Below the pieces are notes generated by a model. That model did no database searches. It saw nothing but the letters and a program-made list of their open reading frames with translations, and was not told the DNA's origin. Position numbers and translations under genes: made by a program. A stretch of 64,000 bases of DNA. It comes from JBAOHV01 sp963714875. Lineage in GTDB: Bacteria > Actinomycetota > Acidimicrobiia > Acidimicrobiales > Microtrichaceae. This document shows positions 11,319 through 20,766 of this stretch, piece by piece. Position 1 is the stretch's first letter, and the number at the start of each line of letters is the position of its first letter. The stretch is from assembly GCA_963714875.1 (NCBI GenBank), contig CAVQQI010000002.1:186001-250000 (forward strand), given 5' to 3'.

Positions 11319-12426
11319 TCAGTCGGCGCGCAGGGCCGGCAGCACGTGTCGCCCGACCAGCTCGCACTCGGCCAGGTGCGGGTAGCCCGACAGGATGAAC
11401 GCATCGACGCCCAGCTGCCTGGTAGCGGCGCAGCTTGGCCACCACCTGGTCCGGATCACCCACGATCGCGGCGCCGGCCCCGGAACGGGCTCGACCGATG
11501 CCGGTCCACAGCGCCTCCTCGACGAACCCGTCGTCGTCGGAGTCCTCGCGCAGCTCGGCCTGGCGCCGCACGCCGGCAGAACCGCTGTCGAGCGACCTCG
11601 ATCGGATCTGCTCGCCCTGCTCCGCGTCGAGCGCGGCGAGCAGGTGACGCGCCGCTGCACGCGCCTCGGCCTCGGTCTCGCGCACGATGACGTGGCTGCG
11701 GAACCCGATGCGCAACGAACGTCCGTGCGCCGCCGCACGGCCCGTCATGTCGGCCACCAGCTCTGCCACGGCGGCCTCGGTGTCGGGCCAGGTCAGGAAC
11801 ACGTCCGCGTGCTCCGCGGCGACGCGTCGTGCCGGTTCGGAGTGCCCGCCGAAGTACATCGGGGGGCACTCGCCACGCAGGGTCGCGATGCGGGGAGGGT
11901 CCAGCTCCAGGTCGTAGAACTCACCGTGGTGGTCGATCGAGCGCCCGTCGAGCAGCTGACGCAGGATCGACATGACCTCGGCGGTGCGGCGGTACCTGGG
12001 CTCGGACTCGAGCGGAGCGCCCGGCAGGTCCGAGGAGATGATGTTGATCGTGAGACCACCGTCGAGCATCCGGTCGAGCGTGGCGAGCTGTCGGGCCAGC
12101 TGCGGTGGCCACATCTCCGCGCAGCGCACCGCTGCCAGCAGTTGCATACGGCCACGGACCTCGGGCGCGACACCGCCGGCGAACACCAGGGTGTCGATGC
12201 CGAGCTGGTAGCCCGACGGCAACAAGATGTTGTCGAACCCCTGGTCGCGAGCGGTGAGCACGATGTCGCGGCAGTGCTCGAACGAGCTCACCAGATGCGG
12301 CGCCGGCACCCCGAGCTGTTCGACGTCGTCGTCGCACAGCGCGGCGAACCACGAGAGCTCCGGCGGCGCAGGGTCGGCGCCGGGACCGGCTTCGGCTGCG
12401 GCTCGAGCGGTCGTGGGCCGCGTCAC
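11319..12426 (-). CDS. LLM-class flavin monooxygenase, SsuD-like, one frameshift
   Basis: Luciferase-like TIM-barrel monooxygenase. Segments FEHCRDIVLTARDQGFDNILLPSGYQLGIDTLVFAGG, LARQLATLDRMLDGGLTINIISSDLPGAP and PPMYFGGHSEPARRVAAEHADVFLTW resemble the alkanesulfonate monooxygenase (SsuD/MsuD) group, which cleaves C-S bonds with FMNH2. The frame shifts near 11420 (one extra base). The corrected end reads LGVDAFILSGYPHLAECELVGRHVLPALRAD, the typical SsuD C-terminus. GTG 12426 overlaps the stop of the aldo/keto reductase gene (GTGA), so translation is coupled. An SsuD-like role in sulfonate or sulfone use is plausible; no transporter is adjacent. Confidence 0.85.
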
Positions 12427-13310
12427 GGAAGGGGCTCCCCCGTGCCGGCCTGATAGAGCTCGTACCACTCGGAGCGGTCCAGGTGGACCGTCGTCGCGGT
12501 CGCGGCGGCGGCGATCCGATCCGCTCGCTGCGTGCCGATGATGGGGACAGCACCACTCGGATGTGCCAGCACGAACGCGAGCGCGATCGCCGTGCGGTCG
12601 ACGCCATGTCGCGTTGCGAGCCGGTCCAGCGAGTCGGCGACCGGGCCGGTGCCCTCGGCGATCTGTCCGCCACCCAGCGGCGACCATGCCAGCGGCGTGA
12701 CGCCCCGGATCAGGCACTGGTCCAAGGTGCCGTCGCTGACCGGGTCACTGTGCCAGATGCTGAACTCCGGCTGGGTGGTGACCAGCGGAACATCAAGATG
12801 GGACTGCACCATCTCGAACTGCGACGGCGTGACGTTGGACAGCCCGAGCTCACGGACCAGCCCCCGGTCGCGCAGATCGGTCAGCACCTCGGCGACCTCA
12901 CCCGGGTGGGTGAGCACGTCGGGTCGGTGCAGCTGGTACAGATCGATGACGTCGACCCCGAGGCGGCGCAGCGAGTCCTCGCACGCGGCGCGCAGGTACT
13001 CCGCGCTCCAGTCGTAGGGGACACCCGGTCGGATGCCGGCCTTGGTGGCCAACACCATGCGGTCGCGCAGTCCGGGGTTGCGTGCCAGCACCTCGCCGAG
13101 CAGGACCTCGGCGTCGCCGAAGCCATCGGCACCGTCGAATCCGTAGATGTCGGCGGTGTCGATCAGGGTGAAGCCGGCGTCGAGCGCGGTCGAGATGTTC
13201 GCCTCGGCCGAGGCGACGTCGCCCTCGGCGAGACGCCAACACCCGTACGAGATGGGTCCGACCTCCAGCGCGGAGGCGCCCAGTCGGATGGTCGAGACGT
13301 CATCGGTCAT
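12423..13310 (-). CDS. Aldo/keto reductase
   Basis: 295 residues. NAD(P)H-dependent aldo/keto reductase barrel with the family tetrad: Asp/Tyr in LIDTADIYG, Lys in VLATKAGIRPG and His in LYQLHRPDVL. GLSNVTPSQFEMVQ and the C-terminal PIIGTQRADRI (phosphate binding) complete the signature. Closest in outline to YdhF-type oxidoreductases. First gene of a two-gene unit with the flavin monooxygenase (4-base overlap). Its ATG lies only 23 bases from the divergent Gfo/Idh gene; TATGGT eight bases upstream suggests a leaderless transcript. Confidence 0.9.
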   Translation of the reverse strand: MTDDVSTIRLGASALEVGPISYGCWRLAEGDVASAEANISTALDAGFTLIDTADIYGFDGADGFGDAEVLLGEVLARNPGLRDRMVLATKAGIRPGVPYDWSAEYLRAACEDSLRRLGVDVIDLYQLHRPDVLTHPGEVAEVLTDLRDRGLVRELGLSNVTPSQFEMVQSHLDVPLVTTQPEFSIWHSDPVSDGTLDQCLIRGVTPLAWSPLGGGQIAEGTGPVADSLDRLATRHGVDRTAIALAFVLAHPSGAVPIIGTQRADRIAAAATATTVHLDRSEWYELYQAGTGEPLP

Positions 13311-13318
13311 CGCTGCGC

Positions 13319-13326
13319 ACCATACT
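13319..13326. promoter_or_regulatory. Overlapping divergent -10 boxes
   Basis: In the 23-base gap between divergent starts at 13310 and 13334, CATACT (plus strand, 13321-13326) ends 7 bases before ATG 13334. TATGGT (minus strand, 13324-13319) ends 8 bases before ATG 13310. Both spacings equal -10 to transcription start distances, so both mRNAs would begin at the start codon and the two -10 boxes overlap. Predicted only. Confidence 0.4.
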
Positions 13327-13333
13327 CAGGCCC

Positions 13334-14459
13334 ATGACCCACGGCGTCGCTGAGGAGATCCGCTACGGCTTCATCGGGGCCGGGATGATGGGTCAGGAGC
13401 ACCTTCGCAACGTCGAGGCGCTCCCCGGCGCGACGATCGTGGCCATGGCCGACCCACACGGCCCCAGCCTGTCCGCCGCCGCGGACGCGGTGTCCGTGCC
13501 CGGTCGCCGCCTACACCGACGCCGCCGAGATGCTGCGTCGGGAGTCGCTGGACGCGATCGTCGTGTCGTCACCGAACCACACCCATCGCGACGTGCTCGA
13601 ACCACTGTGGGGCACGGGGCTGCACCTCATGGTCGAGAAGCCCCTGTGCACCACCGTTGCGGACTGCGTGGCCGTGCGCGACGCGGCCGCGACCCATGAC
13701 GGGCTGGTGTGGGTGGGACTCGAGTACCGCTACATGCCGCCGGTGCAGCGGTTCCTGGCCGAGAGCCGGGCCGAGGGCACCGGCCGCGTGCACATGGTGT
13801 CGATCCGCGAGCACCGGTTCCCGTTCCTGACCAAGGTGGGCGACTGGAACCGGTTCAGTGCGAACACCGGCGGCACGCTGGTCGAGAAGTGCTGCCACTT
13901 CTTCGACCTGATGCGCCAGACCCTCGCCGGCGCCCGACCGGTGCGGGTCATGGCCTCGGGCGGCCAGGACGTCAACCACCTCGACGAGGTCTACGACGCA
14001 GGTGTTCCCGACATCCTGGACAACGCGTTCGTGATCGTGGACTTCGACGACGGCCGCCGTGCGCTGCTCGACCTGTCGATGTTCGCCGAGGGCTCGGCGT
14101 ATGAACAGGAACTGGTTGCGGTCGGCGACCGGGGCAAGGTCGAGGTCCGCCTGCCGGGGTTCATGGAGGTGGCACGCGGGCGCCCGGCGCAGCTCGTGGT
14201 CGGCTCCCGCGGACCCGAGTGGCCGGTGACGGTCACCGAGCTCGGCGCCGACGAACGCGTCCGTCACACCGGCGCCCACCACGGCGCCAGCTACCTGGAG
14301 CACGTGGACTTCGCCACGGCGATCCGCGACGGGGGCGACGCGGCGGTCACCGTCGATGACGGGCTGTGGTCGGTCGCGATGGGCGCCGCGGCACACCGGT
14401 CGATCGACGAACGTCGCCCGGTCGAGCTGTCCGAGATGGGCCTCCCGGCCGACCTCTGA
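13334..14459 (+). CDS. Gfo/Idh/MocA-family oxidoreductase, one frameshift
   Basis: NAD(P)-dependent sugar or inositol dehydrogenase-type enzyme of about 375 residues. The N-terminal Rossmann start YGFIGAGMMGQEHLRNVEAL is followed by ADPHGP. After a shift near 13505 (an extra G in CCCGG), the second frame gives AAYTDAAEMLRR, VSSPNHTHRDVLEPL and the hallmark VEKPLCTT with the catalytic EKP Lys. Downstream GGTLVEKCCHFFDLMRQTL contains the conserved Cys/His region of the substrate domain. Divergent from the aldo/keto reductase gene; the two may act in the same catabolic route, but nothing in the sequence names the sugar. Confidence 0.88.
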
Positions 14460-14483
14460 CCGCAGCAGTGCCGCTGACCGCAG

Positions 14484-14533
14484 GAACTGTGTCGCAGATC
14501 GCGTCGATTCCGGCGCGTTCCGCAGCGCAGTTC
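14484..14533. repeat. REP-like palindrome, copy 1
   Basis: 50-base imperfect palindrome bounded by GAACTG and CAGTTC, with inner arms GCAGATCGCGTC and GGCGCGTTCCGC. It lies between the convergent Gfo/Idh (ends 14459) and ArsC-like (ends 14568) genes. It is closely related to the two copies at 31727-31774 and 31789-31836. Many arm mismatches are U-G in RNA, so a hairpin forms in the transcript. Confidence 0.7.
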
Positions 14534-14567
14534 GCGTCTCGGGCTGGGCTCGACCGGCTGCGCCCGA

Positions 14568-14931
14568 TCAGCCGGCCAGGAACTCCGGAACCCTGGTCTT
14601 GGGCCGGCCGATGATCGCGGTGCCGTCCTTGACCAGCACCGGGCGCTGCAACAGCTTCGGGTGCTCGGTGAGCACGTCGATGACCTGCTCGTCGGTCGCC
14701 ACGTCCGCGTCGGTCAGCCCGAGCTTGGCGAAGTTGGCGTCACGGCGGACCAGGTCCGTCGCCGGGTCCTGCAGCTGCCCGACCAACTCGGGTGATCTGC
14801 TCGCGGTCGGGCCGCTCGGCCACCAGCATGTACTTGACCACCTCGTAGTCGACACCGAGCTCGTCGGCGACGCCGACCGCGTACTTCGAGGTGCTGCAGT
14901 TGGGGTTGTGGAAGATCACGACATCGCTCAT
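14568..14931 (-). CDS. ArsC/Spx-family thioredoxin-fold reductase, one frameshift
   Basis: Small arsenate-reductase-like protein of about 120 residues. The N-terminus MSDVVIFHNPNCSTSKYAVG has the ArsC-type active-site Cys after HNPNC. The C-terminus is LLQRPVLVKDGTAIIGRPK, the RP...IGRP pattern of ArsC/YffB proteins. The frame shifts near 14792 (one extra C in a C run: ITE/LVGQLQDPATDLVRR). No arsenic genes are nearby, so true arsenate reduction is uncertain and a thiol-redox role is possible. Divergent from the DMT transporter gene. Confidence 0.8.
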
Positions 14932-14976
14932 GACGCCCGAAACTAGCCAGCGGAGCGACCGGTAGCCTCGCCGTCG

Positions 14977-15924
14977 ATGCCCGCCGAACCCCAGGTCCTC
15001 CACGGGGTCCCGCCGACGTCCACCCCCCGCGGGGTCGGCGCCGCCCTCTGCGCCGTCACGGCGTGGGGGCTCGGCAACACGATCATTGCGTCGGTACCCA
15101 TGTCGGGGCTGTCGGTCGCGTTCTACCGACTCCTGACCGCGGTGGTGATCTACCTGCCGATCCTGTACCTGCGCGGTGGGCGGCTGAGCATCGACAGCTT
15201 CCGCTACGGCTGGAAGGGCGGGGTCGCGTTCGGCGCGGACATCGCGGCGTTCTTCGTGGCACTGCGGCTGACCAGCGTGGCGAACGCCACGACGATCTCG
15301 GCGCTGCAGCCCCTGGTGATCATGGGGTTCGCCTCGGTCATGTTCGGCGAACGGATCCGGTCACGTCACGTCGTCGGCGCGATCGTCGCCACCTTCGGCG
15401 TGGCGCTCGTGGCATTCGGGTCTGCGGGCAGCGGCACCGGCAGCCTCGTCGGCGACCTCGTCGCCGTCGTCGCGCTGTTCTGCTGGGCCGCCTACTTCAT
15501 CACCTCGAAGCAGGCTCGTACGCACCTGCCGACCTTCGAGTACATGACCGTCATGAACATGGTGGCGTTCATGACCGTGGCACCGATGGCATTGCTCGCG
15601 GGCGACCTGTTCACCACCGAGGGAACCCTCACCCCGGCGACGATGCTGACGATCGTCGCGATCGTCGCAGTACCCGGGTCCGGGCACATCCTGATGAACT
15701 GGGCGCACAGCCACACCACCCTGGTGCTGACCTCGCTCATCACCCTGGCCATGCCGGTGCTGTCCACGGTGTCGGCCGCGGTGTTCCTCGACCAGCGGGT
15801 CGCCCCGGTGCAGGCAGCGGGGATCCTGGCGGTGCTCGTGTCGCTCGCGCTGGTGATCATCGGTGACGCCCGAGCGTCGGCCATCACCGCAGATGAGGCC
15901 ATCGCCGGCGAACCGGCGCCGTGA
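14977..15924 (+). CDS. DMT-superfamily (EamA) transporter
   Basis: 315 residues with about ten hydrophobic segments in two repeats, as in EamA drug/metabolite exporters. The first repeat contains SVAFYRLLTAVVIYLPILYL and the helix TISALQPLVIMGFASVMFGE; the second has LTSLITLAMPVLSTVSAAVFLDQ, the matching conserved proline-containing motif. Inner-membrane exporter of unknown small metabolite. ATG 14977 lies eight bases after TAGCCT (14963-14968), suggesting a leaderless transcript. Divergent from the ArsC-like gene. Confidence 0.9.
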   Translation: MPAEPQVLHGVPPTSTPRGVGAALCAVTAWGLGNTIIASVPMSGLSVAFYRLLTAVVIYLPILYLRGGRLSIDSFRYGWKGGVAFGADIAAFFVALRLTSVANATTISALQPLVIMGFASVMFGERIRSRHVVGAIVATFGVALVAFGSAGSGTGSLVGDLVAVVALFCWAAYFITSKQARTHLPTFEYMTVMNMVAFMTVAPMALLAGDLFTTEGTLTPATMLTIVAIVAVPGSGHILMNWAHSHTTLVLTSLITLAMPVLSTVSAAVFLDQRVAPVQAAGILAVLVSLALVIIGDARASAITADEAIAGEPAP

Positions 15925-15952
15925 CCGCCGTCCGGTGGGCCAACATCTGCCC

Positions 15953-18349
15953 ATGACCAACGCAGAGCGGGACACCTACCGCGACACCCAGCTGTCCATC
16001 GAGCACCGCATCGACGACCTGCTGGGACGCATGACGCTCACCGAGAAGCTGGCCCAGCTCGGCTGCGTCTGGTCCACGCAACTGGTCCGCCCCGACCCGT
16101 CCGGCGCCAGCGCGTTCTCGGTCGAGGCGGCGACCGAGCTGATGTCGAACGGCACCGGGCAGGTCACACGCATCGCTGCCTCCACAGGGCTTCGACCCGC
16201 GGGGCTCGCCGAGCTGCACAACGACATCCAGCGGTTCCTCGTCGAACAGACCCGACTCGGGATCCCTGCGGTGATCCACGAAGAGGCAGTGGCGGGGTTC
16301 TGCGCCCGCGACGCCACGCAGTTCCCCCAGGCGATCGGGCTGGCCGCGACGTGGGACACCCGCCTCATGGGCGAGATCGCCGAGCAGATCCGCGCCGAGA
16401 TGGTGGCCGTCGGCGCGCGCCACGCCCTGTCGCCGGTGCTCGACATCGCCCGCGACCCACGCTGGGGTCGGGTCGAGGAGACCTACGGCGAGGACCCGGT
16501 GCTGGCGGGCGCACTCGGCACCGAGTACGTCCGCGGGCTGCAGGGCTCCGACCTCCGCGACGGCGTGGTGGCCACCGGGAAGCACTTCGTCGCCTACGGG
16601 CTGTCCGACGGAGGACGGAACCATGCGCCGGTGCACGTGGGTTCGCGCGAGCTGCGCGAGGTCTTCGCCGAGCCGTTCGCGGCTGCGATCCGCGATGCCC
16701 GGCTGGAGTCGGTCATGAACAGCTATTCCTCGGTCGACGGCCTGGCCACCGCCGGCTCGAGTGCCCTGCTGACCGAACTGCTGCGCGACGAGCTGGGCTT
16801 CAACGGAACCGTCGTGGCCGACTACTTCGCGGTCGACCTGCTGCGCACCCATCACCGCGTCGCCCCCACCAAGGGAGTCGCAGCGGCGAAGGCGTTGCTG
16901 GCCGGCATGGACCAGGAACTGCCGACGCTCGACTGCTACGCCGAACTCCCGCCGCTGGTCGAGGCCGGCGTGGTCCCCGAAGCGGTGGTCGACCTGTCGG
17001 TCCGGCGGGTACTGCGCCACAAGTTCGCGCTCGGGCTGTTCGAGGAACCCTTCGTGGACGTGGCAACCGCAACAGCGTCCTTCGGCACACCGGCGTCCCG
17101 GGCGCTCGCTCGCCGCGCTGCGGTCGAGTCGTTGGTGCTGCTCGATGACACCGACGGGATCATCCCGCTCGACCCCGCTGCACTGTCGACCATCGCGGTG
17201 ATCGGTCCCGCAGCCGACGACCCGCGCCTGCTCGAAGGCGACTACCACTACCCCGCACATCTCGAGATCATCTACGGCGACGCTGCGGGCGAATCGGCAG
17301 ACAGCGCTGGCGGTGCGGGCCTGCTCCCGCAGTCGGGTGGAGCGTTCGCACCCGGCCCCTACCTGCCCGACATCATCACCCCGGCAGCGGGCATCCGGGC
17401 AGCGCTGCTCGACACCGACATCGCCGTGGTGCACGCGCCGGGGTGCGAGATCACCGGCGAGGACCGCAGCGGGTTCGACCTGGCCGCACGCGCCGCCGCC
17501 GACGCCGACGTCGCGATCGTGTGCCTGGGCGGATTGTCGGGGCTGCTCCCGAGCGCCACCGTCGGCGAGTCGCGCGACGCGACGGACCTGGGGCTGACCG
17601 GCGTGCAGCTCGAGCTGCTGCGCGAGATCGCGGCCACCGGCACGCCGACGATCGCGGTGGTGATCTCGGGCCGGGTCCACACCCTTGCCGAGGTCGAAGA
17701 GGCCGCTGATGCGACCGTGCTGGCGTGGATTCCCGGCATCGAGGGTGGATCCGCACTGGCCGACGTGCTGTTCGGCGCGGTGGCACCCTCGGGTCGACTG
17801 CCGGTCAGCCTCCCGCGGCACGTCGGCCAGCTGCCGGTGCACTACAACCAACGGGCGGGTGGCGCGGTGAGCCAGTTCTGGGGTGACTACACCGACTCCC
17901 CCACGACCCCGTTGCACCCGTTCGGGTTCGGACTCAGCACGACCACCTTCACCTACGACGGACTCGAGGTGGCCGGCGGGTCGACCACTGAGCCGACGAC
18001 GATCGCTGTCCGCGTGACGAACTCGGGCCCACGTCGCGGAACCGAGGTGGTGCAGTGCTACGCGACCGACGAGGTCGCGTCGGTCGCCCGCCCCGAACGT
18101 CAGCTCGTGGGCTTCACCCGTGTCGAGCTGGAGCCGGGAGCGACGGCGTCGGTGCGCTTCGAGATCCACCCGTCGCGCCTGGCGTTCTACGACGAGTCGT
18201 TCGACTTCGTCTGCGAGCCGGGGACGTTCCGCTTCGAGGTCGGCGGGTTCGCCGGCTCACCCGAGCTCACCACGACCATCCACCTGACCGGGGAGCTCGA
18301 GCCGTACCGCCAGCGCGACATCGTCGCCACAGCTGTCCGTCTCGACTGA
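15953..18349 (+). CDS. Glycoside hydrolase family 3 beta-glycosidase
   Basis: About 798 residues from ATG 15953 (MTNAERDTYRDTQ). Three-domain GH3 enzyme. The N-terminal barrel has SPVLDIARDPRWGRVEETYGEDP and GKHFVAYG; the nucleophile is Asp290 in VVADYFAVDLL (the GFVVSDW position). The middle alpha/beta domain carries VICLGGLSGLLPSATVGE and VLAWIPGIEGGSALADVLFG. The C-terminal fibronectin-III-like domain ends with FTRVELEPGATASVRFEI. There is no signal peptide, so it is cytosolic. The architecture fits beta-xylosidase/beta-glucosidase. It follows the DMT gene by 28 bases. Confidence 0.93.
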   Translation: MTNAERDTYRDTQLSIEHRIDDLLGRMTLTEKLAQLGCVWSTQLVRPDPSGASAFSVEAATELMSNGTGQVTRIAASTGLRPAGLAELHNDIQRFLVEQTRLGIPAVIHEEAVAGFCARDATQFPQAIGLAATWDTRLMGEIAEQIRAEMVAVGARHALSPVLDIARDPRWGRVEETYGEDPVLAGALGTEYVRGLQGSDLRDGVVATGKHFVAYGLSDGGRNHAPVHVGSRELREVFAEPFAAAIRDARLESVMNSYSSVDGLATAGSSALLTELLRDELGFNGTVVADYFAVDLLRTHHRVAPTKGVAAAKALLAGMDQELPTLDCYAELPPLVEAGVVPEAVVDLSVRRVLRHKFALGLFEEPFVDVATATASFGTPASRALARRAAVESLVLLDDTDGIIPLDPAALSTIAVIGPAADDPRLLEGDYHYPAHLEIIYGDAAGESADSAGGAGLLPQSGGAFAPGPYLPDIITPAAGIRAALLDTDIAVVHAPGCEITGEDRSGFDLAARAAADADVAIVCLGGLSGLLPSATVGESRDATDLGLTGVQLELLREIAATGTPTIAVVISGRVHTLAEVEEAADATVLAWIPGIEGGSALADVLFGAVAPSGRLPVSLPRHVGQLPVHYNQRAGGAVSQFWGDYTDSPTTPLHPFGFGLSTTTFTYDGLEVAGGSTTEPTTIAVRVTNSGPRRGTEVVQCYATDEVASVARPERQLVGFTRVELEPGATASVRFEIHPSRLAFYDESFDFVCEPGTFRFEVGGFAGSPELTTTIHLTGELEPYRQRDIVATAVRLD

Positions 18350-18404
18350 CCCGCCGCGGCGGGAGTTCCCTCAGCTCGTCGGTCGGTGCGCCGACAGGAC
18401 GACC

Positions 18405-20736
18405 ATGAGCATCGCAGACACCCGCAGCGTCGGACGGTGGTGCGCGTCTGCTGCGGTCCTGACGACGTGCGCGGCGGTCGGCGCGCTGCTGATGCTGGCC
18501 GCGCCCGGACGGTGGCCGCTGGTGGCCGTGCTGGTCGGGGCCCTGCTCTGGGGCATGGGGAGCGCCGTCGCGGTCGCGCTGACCCCGAGCCGACCCGGCT
18601 CCGCCATCCAGCGCGCCGGCCACAGCAACGACGACCGCGGCGGCCACGACAGGCGGGACCACGGTGACCACGACCCACCCGCGAGCGCACCGCTGGGCTT
18701 TCTGATGCACCTCGGCGGCGTGCCCGACGAGGTCGCTCGCACCGCATCGGCCAGCGCCGCTGCCACCGGCCCGGTGGCGCTGGTGGTGCCGCCGCGACGA
18801 GCAGTGCCCGAGCTGCTCGACCCCGAGGTGATGGTGGTGCGGCCCGACGATGCTGCTGACGGCACCGCCGAGGCGATCGAGCTGCTCATCGACCGCTGCG
18901 ACGCCGTGCTGTTCGTCTCGGCCCGTGCGCTGCCGGCCCCCGGTTGTACCGAGGCTGCACGCCTCGTGGCCGAGGGTGCCTCGTGGGTGGTGGGCAGCGC
19001 TGAGCCGCTCAACCGCGACAGCTTCGGCCCCACCGGGCGCGAGCAGCTCGACGCACGGCTCCGCCGCCAGGCCGCGTCGGCGGGCCTGTGGTGCTGGCAA
19101 CCCGATGCCACCGTGGTGTGCACGTCATTGCTGCGCGCACGACCGTTCTCGCCGGGACGGCCCCTGGGCTCCTGGCTGCGCGACCGTTCGAACCAAGGGC
19201 TGGTGGGAGCGACCGTCGAGGCGACCCTCAGCCGCCGGGCCGCCCCCGTCGCGGCCGATGGCTTCTGGCCCGACACGACGGCTCGACAGCGCGCCGCTGC
19301 CGCCGACCTGTCCGATGCCGCGACCTCGGTCGATTCCGGCTGGCGGGTCCGTGCGGTCGCAGCAGGTCTGCTCGTCCGCGCCCTGTCCGGATGGTCGGTC
19401 GCACTGTGGCTGGCCGCGCTCGTCCTGCTCGCCGGCGGATCGCCGGTGCGTGGGGGCGAAGGAGCGCTCGTGGCGCTGGTCGCCACCGCGATCGTGCTGC
19501 GATGGCTCGCGCCGCACCTGGCGGTGGGCACACGTCCCACACCGGTCAGCGACCTCGTCGCCGGCCTGTACGCCCTCCCCGGCTCGCTCGCCGCCACCGC
19601 ATCCGCCTGGAGCCGGCGGGTACGGCCCGCACGTCGACCCGTGCCCGTTCGCCCGCTCGTGTGGCTCGCGCTCGTCGCCACCGCTGCAGCAGCGAGCGTC
19701 GTGCTGACGGCTCGACCGGGCGACAGCGCTGCCAGCGTCGCCGCAGCGGTTGCCGCGGCGCTCCTGGTCCTGTTGTGGGTGTTCACCGTCAGGTCGCTCG
19801 TCGAGCGATCCTGGCGGCGGGTCGGCTTCCGGATCCCCCTCGACATCCCTGCCGTGGTCGACAGCGGGAGCAGTTCCGGGGGGCACGCAGGGTGGCGACT
19901 GGTCGATGGGTCGCCCGGTGGCTTCGGCGTGCTCGGACCGGTGACGGGACTGCACCGCGGCGACGAGGTCACCGTGCGGGTCCCTCGCCCCGACGCCGAG
20001 GAGCTCGTCCTCGATGGCACGGTCGCTGCTCGACGACACGGAGGGCGTGGAGCGGAGCTCCTCGGCGTCGAGCTGCGCACCGTTGCGCCCGGCGCCGCCG
20101 CATGGGCGGCGTTGCTGCTCGACGGCGCGTCCGAACCACCGACCGCCGCGCTGGCGGTCATCGACGAGCGTGCGGCGACCGGCACATGGAGCCGCTGGGC
20201 CGACCGTCTCGCCATGGGGCTGGCAGTCGGCACGACGATCGCCGTCGTGCTCACGCTTGGCACTCGTACTCGCAGGGCTCCGTCCCCTGGTCATCCGCAG
20301 CACCTCGATGGAACCGACCTATTCGATCGGCGACGTGGTGCTGGTGAACTCAGAACAGGCCGGCGACCTCCGACCAGGTCAGGTCGTGACGCGCTTCGAC
20401 GCCCCAGAGGCCGCCGACAGCCTCACCCACCGGGTGCAGGAGGTGTCCGAAGAGGGCGGAACGGTCCGCGTGGTGACCCGCGGCGACGCCAACGACAACG
20501 CAGAGGTCTGGACCGAGCCCGCAGCGCAACAGGTCGGTGTGGTGGTGGCCTCGGTGCCCGCCATCGGACTGCCACTCACCGCGGTGCGCACCTCGACGGG
20601 CTGGGCCGTCGGCGTGGGGGCCGCCGTGCTCGGTGTGATCGCCGTGCTGTTCCGTCCGCGGCGCCGGCGCGCCGACACGGACGAGACGAACTCCACGGAG
20701 GAATCGCTCAGTCCTGCCGACGACGTGCCGATCTGA
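18405..20736 (+). CDS. BcsA-like pseudo-glycosyltransferase + PilZ + SipW-type signal peptidase fusion, one frameshift
   Basis: About 777-residue membrane protein. Two N-terminal membrane helices (residues 13-57) precede a GT2 domain of cellulose-synthase type, recognisable by NRDSF (203-207) and GLWCWQPDATVV. Its catalytic motifs are gone: DAD is SAR (172-174) and QxxRW is RQRAAA (294-299). Four more helices (about 322-470) lead to a PilZ domain with both c-di-GMP motifs, RVGFR (472-476) and DGSPGG (501-506). A further helix joins an ER/SipW-type signal peptidase: Ser634 in STSMEPT, GDVVLV, His in LTHRVQEV, and RGDANDNAE. A last helix ends the protein. The frame shifts near 20258 (one extra base inside the helix before the peptidase). 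It is followed 30 bases later by a surface-protein gene, a likely substrate. Confidence 0.82.
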
Positions 20737-20766
20737 TCAGGACACACCACCTTCGGAGAGCGATTC

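Noticed and set aside
14568..14931. Arsenic resistance locus
   Set aside because: Only an ArsC/Spx-like protein is present; no arsR, arsB/acr3 or regulator is adjacent.
15884..18169. Long open frame on the minus strand opposite the GH3 gene (761 codons)
   Set aside because: It mirrors the GH3 coding frame, has Arg/Gly/His-rich composition and no recognisable motif. Long antisense frames are expected at this GC content; the same holds for 1301-3916 (+), 20737-22600 (-), 24335-26629 (-) and 52565-54952 (-).
20250..20265. Programmed frameshift joining PilZ and signal peptidase parts
   Set aside because: No slippery heptamer or downstream structure is evident, and single-base breaks occur throughout the window, so a sequence error is simpler.
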